A stretch of DNA of 64,000 nt from Photobacterium profundum (GCF_003026285.1 NZ_PYOD01000001.1:434001-498000); one strand, 5' to 3'; counted from the stretch's first letter, positions 25,409 to 35,281 are shown. Notes: generated by a model from the sequence alone, not told the origin. Made by a program: numbers and translations.

Positions 25409-25903
25409 TTATTCTGTAATCGTTACTTTTTCAACAATGATAGCTTCACACGGTACATCATCATGACCGTATTTAGAGGTTGTTTTCGCATTAGCAATCG
25501 CATTAACAACATCCATACCTGCGCTAACCTTTCCAAATACCGCATAACCCCATCCAGCATTGGACGTGGCTGTGTAATCAAGAAAGTCGTTATCATCTAG
25601 GTTAATAAAAAATTGCCCAGTCGCCGAATGTGGTGCATCTGTTCGCGCCATTGCTAGGCTACCAACGACATTTTTAAGTCCACGATTCGCTTCATTCACA
25701 ATAGCATCACGTGTCGGCTTCTCTTGCATGTCGACAGTAAATCCACCACCTTGGATCATGAAACCTTTTATAACTCGGTGGAAAATAGTGCCATCATAAA
25801 AACCATCTTGGCAATACTTTAAAAAGTTTCTTGAGCTAACTGGCGTTTGCTTCATATCAAGTTCAATCTCAATATCGCCAAAATTGGTGGTGAAAACAAT
25901 CAT
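25409..25903 (-). CDS. ppiB: Peptidyl-prolyl cis-trans isomerase B (cyclophilin)
   Basis: A 164-residue cytoplasmic cyclophilin, the usual PpiB length when started at 25903 (MIVFTTNFGDIEIELD); the frame extends 16 codons upstream without support. Active-site segments are FHRVIKGFMIQGGGF (catalytic Arg), ATGQFFINL and the FGKV strand. It catalyses Xaa-Pro isomerisation in protein folding. It lacks a signal peptide, which separates it from periplasmic PpiA. The gene stands alone. Confidence 0.93.
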   Translation of the reverse strand: MIVFTTNFGDIEIELDMKQTPVSSRNFLKYCQDGFYDGTIFHRVIKGFMIQGGGFTVDMQEKPTRDAIVNEANRGLKNVVGSLAMARTDAPHSATGQFFINLDDNDFLDYTATSNAGWGYAVFGKVSAGMDVVNAIANAKTTSKYGHDDVPCEAIIVEKVTITE

Positions 25904-26027
25904 ATTTGCTGCACTATGTGGGTATAAATTCAGTATTGTCAGTATACGCAATCACAGCTTACAACTGTAGTGCCTAATTAGAGTCAATGCGTTTACTTTA
26001 ACGTTACGCTTCAATTGATGAATTGAA

Positions 26028-26549
26028 TTAGCCCTTTGACCAGTGCCTTATGCGATTAATTTCTTCGGTATCGATACTGAGTGACTCTAAAAACTCTTGA
26101 TGAGCCTCTGGCTCCATTTTTTCAAACTGTATATGCCAATTTTTCATGTCTTGCTCATTAAGGCCTGCTGATTTCATAATTTCAACCCAAGCCGCTTTTG
26201 TTAGTTTATTCTGTTCTAATAATGTGGGTTGTTCTAGTAATGTGACGATCGCTTTTTTCTGCTGGCGTAACCTTTGTATTTCTTGTTCCAGAGAATTAAA
26301 TTGCTCGCACAAAATATGCTCTTGAGGCATATCATCTTGGCGTTCAAGAAGAGGGGCAATGTTGGTAATAGACACCCCATAAGATCGGTAAGCAATAATC
26401 GCTTCCAACCTTTTCATCTCATTTTTGCCATACCATCTGTAACCATTATCTGAACGACTCGTTGGCAATAGCAAACCAGCTCTTTCATAATAAAGAATAG
26501 TCGTACGTGATATTTGGTACATTTTCGCCAATTGGCTAACCGTTAACAT
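26028..26549 (-). CDS. MerR-family transcriptional regulator
   Basis: A 173-residue regulator with the N-terminal MerR winged helix (LTVSQLAKMYQISRTTILYYERAGLL, then NGYRWY), a coiled-coil dimerisation helix (about 80-115, EQEIQRLRQQKKAIVTLLEQ) and an effector region of about 55 residues (AGLNEQDMKNWHIQFE). There is no metal-binding Cys pair, so it is not a metal sensor of the MerR/CueR kind. It lies 73 bp downstream of the DMT exporter gene in the same orientation and could regulate it. Confidence 0.88.
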   Translation of the reverse strand: MLTVSQLAKMYQISRTTILYYERAGLLLPTSRSDNGYRWYGKNEMKRLEAIIAYRSYGVSITNIAPLLERQDDMPQEHILCEQFNSLEQEIQRLRQQKKAIVTLLEQPTLLEQNKLTKAAWVEIMKSAGLNEQDMKNWHIQFEKMEPEAHQEFLESLSIDTEEINRIRHWSKG

Positions 26550-26622
26550 GGCCTGCTCACTTCTTAAATTAACTTTTAAAATCTACAATCAATACGAGTT
26601 ACGATCATCACTATTCTCCTCT

Positions 26623-27543
26623 TTATCGGATCTGTTTTTCCCAATATTTTAAAGCGTAAGGTATTAATGCACTTGCGACAATAATCGACACTCCGACTAT
26701 TGCTAGGCTATTAGGGATTTCTGTAAATAACCAATAACCGAGAGCCAAAGAATAAATCATCTGACTATATTCGACATTAGCAATAATGTTTGCTTCCCCC
26801 CATTTATAGGCCGTTACTCCAAGCCACTGAGCTATTGAAGAAATAACCCCCACCAGAATAAGAAGAGTAAATTCGTACATCGTTGGCCACTGCCAAGAAA
26901 GCAAACTCGGTATTAAAGCAATAATACCGACAAAAATAGCTTGATAAGTCAGCACTGCCACCCTAGGTTCAGTAGCTGCCATTTTTCTCACACAAATAAC
27001 AGCAACTGCAGCCCCTAGTGCACCTGTAAGGCCAATCAAGATATAACCTTCCGATGCTTGGCTCATCGAAGGTTGCACAACAAGCATTACACCTACAAAG
27101 CCAACAGCTACCATAACGAAACGTGATAAACCCACAGACTCAGTAAGAAATAACCGAGAAATAATTGCAACAAATATCACCTTGGTAAAACCGATTGCTG
27201 TTGCATCTGCGAAAGGAATATTACTGACCGTAAGATAACCAAAATACAATGCAACGAATGCCCCGGCTACTCTTAATAAGTGCAATTTAACCATCTTCGG
27301 TTTCATCAACACATCGAGATTAACAAGGATTGAAGGTAACAACAGGATCACGAATACCAATTGTCGAAAAAATAAAATTTGAAAAACATCAATGCTTTCA
27401 CTTAATACTCGAACTAAAGCCCCAACAGTGACAAATAATGCATTGGAGGCCAAAGCCAATGCTATACCTTTGATGGGTGCAGGTAACGTTTTGAAATATG
27501 AAAGTAAAGGCTGTGGAATAAATTGCCGTTTAGAAAGTAGCAT
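26623..27543 (-). CDS. DMT-superfamily (EamA) transporter
   Basis: A 306-residue membrane protein with ten hydrophobic segments in two EamA repeats, for example IALALASNALFVTVGALVRV for the first and GLTGALGAAVAVICVRKM for the second. EamA carriers usually export amino acids or metabolites. I start at 27543 because GAGG lies 6 bases upstream; the frame opens at 27555. The MerR regulator gene follows closely. The substrate is unknown. Confidence 0.85.
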   Translation of the reverse strand: MLLSKRQFIPQPLLSYFKTLPAPIKGIALALASNALFVTVGALVRVLSESIDVFQILFFRQLVFVILLLPSILVNLDVLMKPKMVKLHLLRVAGAFVALYFGYLTVSNIPFADATAIGFTKVIFVAIISRLFLTESVGLSRFVMVAVGFVGVMLVVQPSMSQASEGYILIGLTGALGAAVAVICVRKMAATEPRVAVLTYQAIFVGIIALIPSLLSWQWPTMYEFTLLILVGVISSIAQWLGVTAYKWGEANIIANVEYSQMIYSLALGYWLFTEIPNSLAIVGVSIIVASALIPYALKYWEKQIR

Positions 27544-27696
27544 TGCAGACCTCATAATGAACTGAGGTGCGATGATAAAGCCTACACTTATAGACGGGTC
27601 AACGAATAAGGGAGACGTTATTTATCTAATACCTTTCTAGTTTCACTTTATCTACTTCAAGGTCAAGAGAAAATATGATCGCTGTTGTATATATGG

Positions 27697-28185
27697 CTAA
27701 TTTTTATCTTCACGCATATTCGACCGGATAGATCGAATGCCTAAGAAGCCAAATAAAAGTAAGATGAAAAAAGGAGCAAGCCATAGTACATACGTTTGAG
27801 GGGTAAACTTAGGTTGATACAAAACGAAATCACCAAAGCGGCTCGTCATAAATTCAATGACCTCTTGATCCGTGCTGCCAGAATTGATCATTTGATACAC
27901 TTTCAAACGTAAATCTTTTGCGACTGGTGAGTTTGATTCAATCAGGTTTTGATTCTGGCATTGTGGGCAGCGTAAGGTTTTGGCTAATTCTAGTGCCCTT
28001 TTATGTTCAAGCGGAGAACGAAATTGAAAGGTTTCAACCGATTCGATTAACTGGCTATCAGCGGCAATAAAAATTTGCTCCCCACTGGCTTGAACAGGCG
28101 ATACCACACTTAATATCAATGTTACAAAACCAAATAAAAAACCTAAATAAGGCACTTGGCGTGGTTTCAAATAGGGACGTATCAT
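27697..28185 (-). CDS. nrfF: NrfF/CcmH-type cytochrome c heme-lyase subunit
   Basis: A 162-residue protein with an N-terminal hydrophobic segment, the redox motif LRCPQCQNQNLIESNS and the helix SGSTDQEVIEFMTSRFGDFVLY that define the CcmH/NrfF domain, and a C-terminal membrane helix (LWLAPFFILLLFGFLGI). The domain reduces apocytochrome thiols for heme attachment. The start at 28185 follows AAAGGA; the gene begins 2 bp after the dsbE-like stop. Operon context with nrfE and the nrf genes favours NrfF over general CcmH. Confidence 0.88.
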   Translation of the reverse strand: MIRPYLKPRQVPYLGFLFGFVTLILSVVSPVQASGEQIFIAADSQLIESVETFQFRSPLEHKRALELAKTLRCPQCQNQNLIESNSPVAKDLRLKVYQMINSGSTDQEVIEFMTSRFGDFVLYQPKFTPQTYVLWLAPFFILLLFGFLGIRSIRSNMREDKN

Positions 28186-28187
28186 GC

Positions 28188-28715
28188 TTATTCCTTTAAT
28201 TGGGCAACTAACGGCGCAAATTGTTGCTCCCAAATAGTCGGTGTTAATGCCCCTACATAGCGGTGTCGTATAATACCATTTTCATCAATCAGGTATGTTT
28301 CTGGTGTGCCGTACACCCCTAGATCTAATGCTAGCGATCCTTTAGGATCATAAATCACTTTCTTATAAGGGTTACCTGTTTGGGCTAATTCATTTAATGC
28401 TGCTTTACGTTCATCACGATAATTTAATCCAATAATGCTTAAAGACTGCTCTGTTACCAATTGCTGTAAATAAGCATGCTCCGACTTACAAATACTGCAC
28501 CAAGACGCCCAAACATTCAGCAGTTGTACCTCGCCTTTCAAGCTAACTTGAGTAATGTTACCCAACTCTTGTTGCAAGCTAGGCAGAGCAAAATCAGGGA
28601 CAGGGCGATCCGCTAAAGGAGACACCGTAGGAGCAGATTTACTGTTCATTCCTATTACTAACAAGATGCCAGCTAATGAAGCAAGTACCAATGGAATAAA
28701 TCGTGTCTTTTTCAT
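28188..28715 (-). CDS. DsbE/CcmG-like thiol:disulfide oxidoreductase
   Basis: A 175-residue membrane-anchored thioredoxin-like protein: an N-terminal signal anchor, then LLNVWASWCSICKSEH near 72 with a CxxC active site, and the cis-Pro segment YGTPETYLI near 137. CcmG proteins keep apocytochrome c reduced for heme ligation. The active site reads WCSIC rather than the usual WCPTC of CcmG. It lies between nrfE (10 bp) and nrfF (2 bp) and is evidently part of the dedicated Nrf heme-attachment set. E. coli has no such gene in its nrf operon. Confidence 0.88.
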   Translation of the reverse strand: MKKTRFIPLVLASLAGILLVIGMNSKSAPTVSPLADRPVPDFALPSLQQELGNITQVSLKGEVQLLNVWASWCSICKSEHAYLQQLVTEQSLSIIGLNYRDERKAALNELAQTGNPYKKVIYDPKGSLALDLGVYGTPETYLIDENGIIRHRYVGALTPTIWEQQFAPLVAQLKE

Positions 28716-28725
28716 TACAGTTACT

Positions 28726-30774
28726 CTACTTCCACATGATAATTGTTGATGTGAGTTTTGCCTCTTGGCTAAGGCGCTGCAGCTTCTTAGTCATTACCAT
28801 GATTCTAATACGAGCAAGCACAGCCATAGCACCACCCAACATCATCAACAAACTACCGATCCATAACCAACGAACATAAGGCTTATATTGAATACGCACG
28901 GCGTAATCTGTCTTATTGATTTTGTCACCCAACGTTATATAAATATCACCTTTCCAAAACCAATGAATACCCGGCTCACTCATGTTCATTGTTCGCACCG
29001 TGTAATGCCGACGCTGTGGCTTAATAAAACCAATACGTTCAACATCATTATCAACGCCATTAATCCGTGTTACTGCAATATTGGCTTGTTCAGCGGTGTA
29101 ATTCGGACCAATTAATAACTCCGTTTCTTGGTATTCAAACTGATAATCACCCAGAATTAATTGGCTACCCGGCCCCATTCTATTATTAGTTTCTTCAACG
29201 TAATAACTGACTAACGTTGCCCCCACAAGCGCAACAGCCACACCAATATGCGCGGTCACCATCGCGAGCTGGCGGCAGCATTGGCTATCAAATTTCCAAT
29301 GCTTACGTGATTTTTGATCGAAATAAAGCGCCTGTAAGGACGTTAACGTAACCCACAATGCCATGATAAAGGCGACGCAGACTACAAGGTTAATGCCTCG
29401 TTCAAACATCACAGATAGTGCAACACCAATGACCACAGAAGCAGAAAGTGGGGCAATAATACGCATGATGAAATTATCTGATGTCGCATTCTTCCATTTT
29501 ATCAGTGGTGCTAAACCCATGACTGCGAAAACCACGAAACTTAATGGCACGAACAAGCTATTAAAATACGGGGCTCCTACTGAAATATTTCCCAACCCAA
29601 ACGCTTGGAATATCATTGGATAAAACGTGCCAAGTAAAATAGTAAGCGTCGCAACGGCAAATAAACTGTTACCCGCCAAGAACGCTGCTTCACGCGATAA
29701 GAATCCAAACCGGACGGGCTTAATATATTGACCGCCCCTTAAAGCAAACAACGCCAAAGAACTCAACAGCACCACGCCTAGAATACTTAACAACGCCACA
29801 CCACGGGTTGGATCAACAGCAAATGCGTGCACAGACGTTAGTACACCAGAACGAACAATAAATGTGCCGAGTAAACTTAACGAAAAGGTAAAGATCGACA
29901 GCAATAATGTCCAACTGGTTAACGCATTTCGTCTTTCAGTCATTATCAAAGAATGCAGTAAAGCGGTACCCGTTAGCCAAGGCATTAAAGAGGCATTTTC
30001 GACAGGATCCCAAAACCACCAACCTCCCCAACCCAGTTCATAGTATGCCCACCAAGAACCCAGTGAAATACCACCGGTTAGAAACACCCACGCAGCTAAT
30101 GCCCAAGGGCGACTCCAGCCCGCCCAAGGCAGTTCGGATGATGCCGACGTTGTTAACGCAGCAATGGCAAATGCGAAGCTCACCGCAAAACCGACATAAC
30201 CTAGATACAACATAGGTGGATGAAAAATCAGCCCCACATCTTGCAACATTGGATTTAAATCTCGCCCTTCCATCGGTATTGGCAATAAACGTAAAAAAGG
30301 ATTCGAGGTAAATAAAGTAAACAAACTAAATGCGGCAATTAACAAAGAAAGAACAACCAACACCCGCCCGATAAAAGCTTCATGCTGCACTTGTTTTTCT
30401 GGTTGATTAACGCCTGAAGGGGCTTTGTACTGATAGACAAATGCAACAGCAGCGCTCCAACCTGCAAGTGAAAATAGCCAAAATAGAAATGACCCTTCAT
30501 GTCCGCCCCATACGGCGGCAATTTTAAACACTTGAGGAAGTTGCGAATTAGAATGATGCGCGATATACGCAACCGAAAAATCATCAACCGCAAAGCTGTA
30601 GCCAAGTAATACGATAGAAGATGAGATAGCGAAAAAAGCACCATAGCTTAACGGCCACGCATAGCGGATAAGATATGGGTCTTTCTTAATAAGGCCATAC
30701 AAAGGGATTGTTCCGCCTAATACAGCGAAAACACACCCAAGTATTAATGCATAATGTCCAACTTCTGGGATCAT
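28726..30774 (-). CDS. nrfE: NrfE/CcmF-type heme lyase
   Basis: A 682-residue multi-spanning membrane protein of the CcmF/CycK/NrfE family. The WWD heme-handling motif is visible as WGGWWFWDPVENASLMPW near 238, and periplasmic His residues flank it. A large periplasmic domain lies near the C-terminus. It ligates heme to apocytochrome; NrfE serves the special CxxCK heme of NrfA. It is the first gene of nrfE-dsbE-nrfF and lies 158 bp after nrfD, separated by a terminator-like hairpin. General ccmF is normally in a ccmABCDEFGH operon, so this is the Nrf paralogue. Confidence 0.9.
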   Translation of the reverse strand: MIPEVGHYALILGCVFAVLGGTIPLYGLIKKDPYLIRYAWPLSYGAFFAISSSIVLLGYSFAVDDFSVAYIAHHSNSQLPQVFKIAAVWGGHEGSFLFWLFSLAGWSAAVAFVYQYKAPSGVNQPEKQVQHEAFIGRVLVVLSLLIAAFSLFTLFTSNPFLRLLPIPMEGRDLNPMLQDVGLIFHPPMLYLGYVGFAVSFAFAIAALTTSASSELPWAGWSRPWALAAWVFLTGGISLGSWWAYYELGWGGWWFWDPVENASLMPWLTGTALLHSLIMTERRNALTSWTLLLSIFTFSLSLLGTFIVRSGVLTSVHAFAVDPTRGVALLSILGVVLLSSLALFALRGGQYIKPVRFGFLSREAAFLAGNSLFAVATLTILLGTFYPMIFQAFGLGNISVGAPYFNSLFVPLSFVVFAVMGLAPLIKWKNATSDNFIMRIIAPLSASVVIGVALSVMFERGINLVVCVAFIMALWVTLTSLQALYFDQKSRKHWKFDSQCCRQLAMVTAHIGVAVALVGATLVSYYVEETNNRMGPGSQLILGDYQFEYQETELLIGPNYTAEQANIAVTRINGVDNDVERIGFIKPQRRHYTVRTMNMSEPGIHWFWKGDIYITLGDKINKTDYAVRIQYKPYVRWLWIGSLLMMLGGAMAVLARIRIMVMTKKLQRLSQEAKLTSTIIMWK

Positions 30775-30885
30775 TAAATTTCCTTTTTTATGCTCTAGAA
30801 GTAGTAGGAATATTTATTCTCCATCTTCCAGTAACACACTGTCGCCCGCCTTGCATTTGATCAATAACTGCGGAATTTAAACGAA

Positions 30886-30912
30886 AAATCGCCACAAATT
30901 TCGTGGCGATTT
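30886..30912 (-). terminator. Hairpin between nrfD and nrfE
   Basis: A perfect 10-bp stem AAATCGCCAC / GTGGCGATTT with a 7-base loop. It probably ends or attenuates the nrfBCD transcript before nrfE. Confidence 0.7.
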
Positions 30913-30932
30913 AGATTTCATAGCGCTTAATA

Positions 30933-31892
30933 TTAAACCAGTGTCATTTGTCCAGCGTATAAAATAAAGGTACGTAACATCAACACACCGATAAGGCTAA
31001 GGCTAGTTACTAACATGATAAAGGCTTTATTGTGTTTAACACCGTCCGAACTAACGGCATTCAACCCCAATGGCACCAACATGCCTAACCCTATTACCCC
31101 ATACCAAAACCACGATGCCCAAAAGCCTCCACCAATCGCAGCCATAACCGCCGCTTCTCTTTGTCCACCACCGAAGTAAAGACCAGAAAAGAATGCAAAA
31201 AGAACAAACAATTCGAACACCACAACCGGACGTTCAAACTTGTGAATCCATTTTACACTGGCGCTATGCGCTGATTCTTTGAAGCCAATGATACCGAATA
31301 GCAAACAAGCAGCCGCTCCCGACGATAAACTCGAGAACAAAAAGAGTATTGGCAATACAGGGTTGTTCAACAATGGGTAGGTTTTTAGTGCTGATAATAA
31401 GAAGCCAGTATAAGCCGCTAACATTACCGCTAAGAAGCCTAAGAATAGCTCAATACTATTTTCATATTTGCTAATGATCCCCATTACTTTATCAACAATC
31501 GGTAAACGACCGTTCAACAGTTTAAGTAAATCATCTTTAAAAATAATAGCTATCCAAGCAAACAACACCACCATGTAAATTTGGAACAGCATTACCCCCA
31601 TCGACATGACTGACGATGTATTATAGAAAATCATGATTTTCCAAAATGACCATGGTTTAGTCAGGTGGAAAATTAGAATTACTAAACCAGCAATAATACC
31701 AAATGGTGCAAGAATAGCTGTCGCTTTAATGATGCCATTAGTGCTTGGGTGGCCTTGAATAACTTTACGTTTCAAGTATATCGAAATCATTACAGCCCCA
31801 GCAGACATGCCCGCTAGAAACAAATAGATTGCGATAATCCAATCCCACACTAAGGAATCAAAATAAAAGGCATCGGCAAAAGTAGTCATCAT
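30933..31892 (-). CDS. nrfD: NrfD quinol-interacting membrane subunit
   Basis: A 319-residue protein with eight or more hydrophobic helices, of the NrfD/PsrC family. It starts MMTTFADAFYFDSLVWDW and contains FLAGMSAGAVMISIYLKRK. NrfD passes electrons from menaquinol to the ferredoxin-like NrfC. The start codon overlaps the nrfC stop (ATGA), showing coupling. It ends in a hydrophobic segment followed by ILYAGQMTLV. Confidence 0.92.
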   Translation of the reverse strand: MMTTFADAFYFDSLVWDWIIAIYLFLAGMSAGAVMISIYLKRKVIQGHPSTNGIIKATAILAPFGIIAGLVILIFHLTKPWSFWKIMIFYNTSSVMSMGVMLFQIYMVVLFAWIAIIFKDDLLKLLNGRLPIVDKVMGIISKYENSIELFLGFLAVMLAAYTGFLLSALKTYPLLNNPVLPILFLFSSLSSGAAACLLFGIIGFKESAHSASVKWIHKFERPVVVFELFVLFAFFSGLYFGGGQREAAVMAAIGGGFWASWFWYGVIGLGMLVPLGLNAVSSDGVKHNKAFIMLVTSLSLIGVLMLRTFILYAGQMTLV

Positions 31893-32581
31893 CCTTTTAT
31901 CTCCCCTTTTCCGTAAGGCACTTTATATAACTTCGGTGATGTACCTAATTCCACCTTTTGTCGATAAACGGGTTTCTGCTCTAATAACTTCGACACTTCA
32001 CTGTTTGGATCATTAAGATCGCCAAACGTCAGTGACTTAGTTGGACAAGATTCAACACAGGCCGGCAGTTTGCCTTCCTTCAGATTGGTCTTACGACAAA
32101 AATCACATTTATCTGCAGATTTTGTTTCTGGATTAAAGAAACGAACCTTATACGGACACGCAGCAAGGCAATAACCACAACCTACGCATTTGAAAGGATC
32201 AACATCGACAATGCCAGTATCAGGATCTTTGAAAGAAGCCCCTGTCGGACAAACATGCACACAAGGTGCATTATCACAATGCTGACAAGAAATCCGAGTG
32301 AACTGATAGCTCACATCCGGGTATTCTCCCTGAGGTTCACTGCGCACTATTTCTAGTCGAGAAACACCTTCAGGTACTTTGTTTACTTCACGACAAGCAT
32401 CAGTACACGCAGTACAGCCAATACACAATGTTTCATCATGTACCATGCCATAGCGTTTAACGCCGTCTTCCATGGTCGCAACTAACGATTGGCGACCAAG
32501 TACACCGCTACCAGCGCTAACTCCGGTGGTAAAAATCACCGCGCCAGCACCCGCTAAAAAATTTCGTCTTGAACACGTCAT
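31889..32581 (-). CDS. nrfC: NrfC periplasmic 4Fe-4S protein
   Basis: A 230-residue iron-sulfur protein. It has a twin-arginine signal (MTCSRRNFLAGAGAVIF) and four ferredoxin-type clusters of Cys: CIGCTACTDAC, CQHCDNAPCVHVC, CVGCGYCLAAC, and CDFCRK ... CVESC. It transfers electrons from NrfD to the pentaheme NrfB. The start at 32581 follows AGGAG by 8 bases; the frame opens earlier and overlaps nrfB, without support. It is 11 bp after the nrfB stop and overlaps nrfD by 4. Confidence 0.93.
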   Translation of the reverse strand: MTCSRRNFLAGAGAVIFTTGVSAGSGVLGRQSLVATMEDGVKRYGMVHDETLCIGCTACTDACREVNKVPEGVSRLEIVRSEPQGEYPDVSYQFTRISCQHCDNAPCVHVCPTGASFKDPDTGIVDVDPFKCVGCGYCLAACPYKVRFFNPETKSADKCDFCRKTNLKEGKLPACVESCPTKSLTFGDLNDPNSEVSKLLEQKPVYRQKVELGTSPKLYKVPYGKGEIKG

Positions 32582-32592
32582 ACCATCATCTC

Positions 32593-33195
32593 CTACTTCT
32601 CTTTTTTCTGGTCTGAGTGGCAGTCGACGCACATCTTAATTTTCGACTTTCGATCAATACCTTTCATCGGATCAGTATCTGGGTGCACGGTATGGCAAGA
32701 AGCACACGATAAATCCAGCGCATGCACATCATGCGTCCAGTTAACTTCGCGTAAGTCTTTCGGCTCGTGACAGTTTACACATGTATTGTTTTGCTGTTTA
32801 ATCCACGCAACATCAGCAGCAGGTTTTTCTGAACCGGCAACCGACTGAGCTGGTGCGAATTTTGTCACTACTTTTGCACCATCGCGGTGGTCTTCACCCA
32901 CATTACTGTGGCAATCAACACACGTTATATCTCGACCCGTTTGTGCATGAATGGCATCACCATGCGCACCTTTTAGTACATCTTTTTCATCTTTATGACA
33001 CTGCGTACAAGCGTAATCCCTGTCCCTTATAAATTTGACAACATGTTGACCTGACTCTTGATTAATCACGGCAGGGGTCGCGGTTGTGGCGTCCTGTGTG
33101 TTCGAGTCCGCGGCAACGTTTATAGAAAAACCAAAAATACACATGGCCACAAAAAATGTAATCATTGTATTCATGGCAACTTTATAATTGCCCAT
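32593..33195 (-). CDS. nrfB: NrfB pentaheme cytochrome c
   Basis: A 200-residue secreted protein with exactly five CxxCH heme motifs (CTQCH, CVDCH, CVNCH, CASCH, CVDCH). NrfB is the electron donor to NrfA. A signal peptide is visible (NTMITFFVAMCIFGFSINVA then AD). AAGGTG lies 4 bases before the ATG; a second ATG 7 codons on is possible. First gene of nrfBCD, divergent from nrfA. Confidence 0.92.
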   Translation of the reverse strand: MGNYKVAMNTMITFFVAMCIFGFSINVAADSNTQDATTATPAVINQESGQHVVKFIRDRDYACTQCHKDEKDVLKGAHGDAIHAQTGRDITCVDCHSNVGEDHRDGAKVVTKFAPAQSVAGSEKPAADVAWIKQQNNTCVNCHEPKDLREVNWTHDVHALDLSCASCHTVHPDTDPMKGIDRKSKIKMCVDCHSDQKKEK

Positions 33196-33484
33196 TATTC
33201 ACCTTTTCTTCTCCATAACTGCTACTCATATACGAATAACAATCGGTGCTTAAATGTAATTTCTGTTTAAACTCTTGATTAAAATCCTGCAAAACGTTTT
33301 TCTTTTATTATTTTTCGAATCACTGCTGCTACGAAATAAACACTTTTAAACAAGTGCAACAAAAAGAAATAAAAACTATTTGCAATTGAAATCCATTCTC
33401 ATTAATCTGATACCATTAGCCACAACGCTTAACATGTTTATTAAATAATATTTTTAAATGTAATAAATTGCGTCAGCCTGCAAA

Positions 33485-33491
33485 TACCCCT
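33485..33491. promoter_or_regulatory. Single NarL/NarP heptamer
   Basis: TACCCCT matches the heptamer consensus TACYYMT fully. The base pairs after it do not form a second good half. Confidence 0.35.
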
Positions 33492-33517
33492 TAAGTAGCA
33501 TTAGAAATGACCTTTTA

Positions 33518-33531
33518 ATGATTAAGATCAA
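33518..33531. promoter_or_regulatory. Putative FNR site, distal
   Basis: ATGATTAAGATCAA matches TTGAT-N4-ATCAA with one mismatch. It lies about 290 bp before nrfA, and could serve nrfB instead. Confidence 0.6.
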
Positions 33532-33608
33532 GAAAAACCACAGCCAACCTGCTGATTTTTAAGATTTAAAGGGCAAAGAAAACCGACGATGGCCAACAGG
33601 AAAGTAAA

Positions 33609-33624
33609 TACCCAATAAGGGGTA
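33609..33624. promoter_or_regulatory. Putative NarP 7-2-7 site
   Basis: TACCCAATAAGGGGTA is an inverted pair of NarL/NarP heptamers two bases apart with one deviation from consensus. NarP-type control in response to nitrite or nitrate is usual for nrf promoters. Confidence 0.6.
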
Positions 33625-33669
33625 TATGCATATTTTTACTGGTTAGATCCCACCAACAAATAAACAGAT

Positions 33670-33683
33670 TTGATCCAAAACAA
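33670..33683. promoter_or_regulatory. Putative FNR site, proximal to nrfA
   Basis: TTGATCCAAAACAA fits TTGAT-N4-ATCAA with one mismatch. It is placed suitably for activation of a start about 40 bp downstream. Confidence 0.55.
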
Positions 33684-33817
33684 ATATATATTCATTTCCA
33701 TTAATAACCTTTAATAATTTGCTACTATTGGTTTGAACTCCATCTTTTGTTATTTGAGTTAGCCGCATTCACAACGCTTGGCCTTATTTAATAATTAGAA
33801 AACTGGAGTGACACATC

Positions 33818-35281
33818 GTGAGTAAGAAATGGACGCGAAATACTGCCGCCATGGCAGCTATATTGTCAGCGTTATGCTTATCGACTAATGCGCTGGCAAC
33901 TTCTGAACAAGCAGTGGCTGATGAAAATCAGACAACTATTCAACAAGAAGGGATGCGCTTTGAGCCTCGCAACGAAAAGTTTGCTGAAGCTCACGCTGAG
34001 CAATATAAAAGCTGGAAAGCAACACAAGAGAGCGAAGAGATAGAAGATGCCCTAGTAGGCGATCCTAATATGGTCGTTCTATGGGCTGGATATGGCTTCT
34101 CTAAAGACTATAACAAAGCGCGTGGACACTTTTACGCGATTACCGATGTACGTGAAACATTACGTACTGGCGGACCAACAGATGACAAATCTGGTCCAAT
34201 GCCAATGGCATGTTGGAGCTGTAAAAGCCCTGATGTGGCACGCGTAATCGATGACCGTGGTGAAGATGGCTACTTTGAAGGCAAATGGGCTCGTTTAGGC
34301 GCTGAGATCAACAACGCGATTGGTTGTTCAGATTGTCATAACACGGGCAGCGAAGAATTTGCCAAAGGTGGCCCTGCATTGCAGATGTCACGCCCATACG
34401 CTGAACGCGCAATGGAAACCATAGGCAAGAAGTTTGAAGATCAATCTCGCTTTGATCAACAAGCGCAAGTCTGTGGTCAATGTCACGTTGAATACTACTT
34501 CACCGGTCCAAACAAATCGGTCAAATTCCCTTGGGATAAAGGCACATCAGTTGACGACATGGAAGTGTACTACGACGAGATTGGCTTTAAAGATTGGACG
34601 CATGGCGTTTCAAAAGCACCGATGCTAAAAGCACAGCATCCTGGCTATGAAACATGGCGTGAAGGTATTCACGGCAAAAACAATGTGACTTGTATTGACT
34701 GTCACATGCCTAAAGTACAAAACGAAGACGGCACAGTATATACCGACCACAAAGTGGGGAACCCATTTGACCGCTTCGACGATACTTGTGCCCAGTGTCA
34801 TACGCAAACTAAGGCAGCACTTAAAAGTGTCGTAGCATCGCGTAAAGCTAGCGTACTTGAAATGAAGTTACGTGCTGAGAAGCAAATTATTGCTGCACAC
34901 TTCGAAGCGAAAGCGGCGTGGGATGCAGGCGCAACTGAAGCAGAGATGGAACCTATCTTAATGGATATCCGTCATGCACAGTGGCGTTGGGATTACGCAA
35001 TCGCGTCTCATGGTGTCCATATGCATGCACCAGAGGTTGCATTACGTATTCTAGGTACTGCGCTTGATAAAGCTGGTGATGCTCGCGCTAAAGTTATTCG
35101 CTTATTAGCCACCAAAGGTATTACTGAAGAAATTCAGATTCCTGATATCTCAACCAAAGTGAAGGCACAACAAGCACTTGGTATGGATATGGATAAGATG
35201 AATGCTGAGAAAGATGAGTTCTTAAAGACCATCGTGCCAGAGTGGGACAAGCAAGCTGAAGCACGTGAAGCAAAGTACTAA
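33818..35281 (+). CDS. nrfA: NrfA ammonia-forming cytochrome c552 nitrite reductase
   Basis: A 487-residue secreted pentaheme enzyme that reduces nitrite to ammonia with six electrons in the periplasm. The signature CxxCK catalytic heme site is CWSCK (near residue 132); four CxxCH motifs follow (CSDCH, CGQCH, CIDCH, CAQCH). The active-site region [10 protein letters not shown] lies near 405. The start is a GTG with GGAG 9 bases upstream; the signal peptide ends near ALA-TSE. It is divergent from nrfBCD and ends in a strong terminator, so it forms its own unit. Confidence 0.97.
   Translation: MSKKWTRNTAAMAAILSALCLSTNALATSEQAVADENQTTIQQEGMRFEPRNEKFAEAHAEQYKSWKATQESEEIEDALVGDPNMVVLWAGYGFSKDYNKARGHFYAITDVRETLRTGGPTDDKSGPMPMACWSCKSPDVARVIDDRGEDGYFEGKWARLGAEINNAIGCSDCHNTGSEEFAKGGPALQMSRPYAERAMETIGKKFEDQSRFDQQAQVCGQCHVEYYFTGPNKSVKFPWDKGTSVDDMEVYYDEIGFKDWTHGVSKAPMLKAQHPGYETWREGIHGKNNVTCIDCHMPKVQNEDGTVYTDHKVGNPFDRFDDTCAQCHTQTKAALKSVVASRKASVLEMKLRAEKQIIAAHFEAKAAWDAGATEAEMEPILMDIRHAQWRWDYAIASHGVHMHAPEVALRILGTALDKAGDARAKVIRLLATKGITEEIQIPDISTKVKAQQALGMDMDKMNAEKDEFLKTIVPEWDKQAEAREAKY

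Larger units (their letters stand above)
33196..33817. promoter_or_regulatory. Divergent nrfB / nrfA regulatory region
   Basis: 622 bp of AT-rich DNA between divergent nrf genes. Individual FNR- and NarP-like sites are listed separately. The nrfB promoter and the nrfA promoter must both lie here. No coding region is supported; the plus-strand frame at 33058-33270 is a shadow of nrfB. Confidence 0.7.

Noticed and set aside
28188..30774. General cytochrome c maturation (ccm) operon
   Set aside because: Only CcmF-, CcmG- and CcmH-like genes occur and they adjoin nrfBCD; ccmABCDE are absent, so a dedicated Nrf set is more likely.
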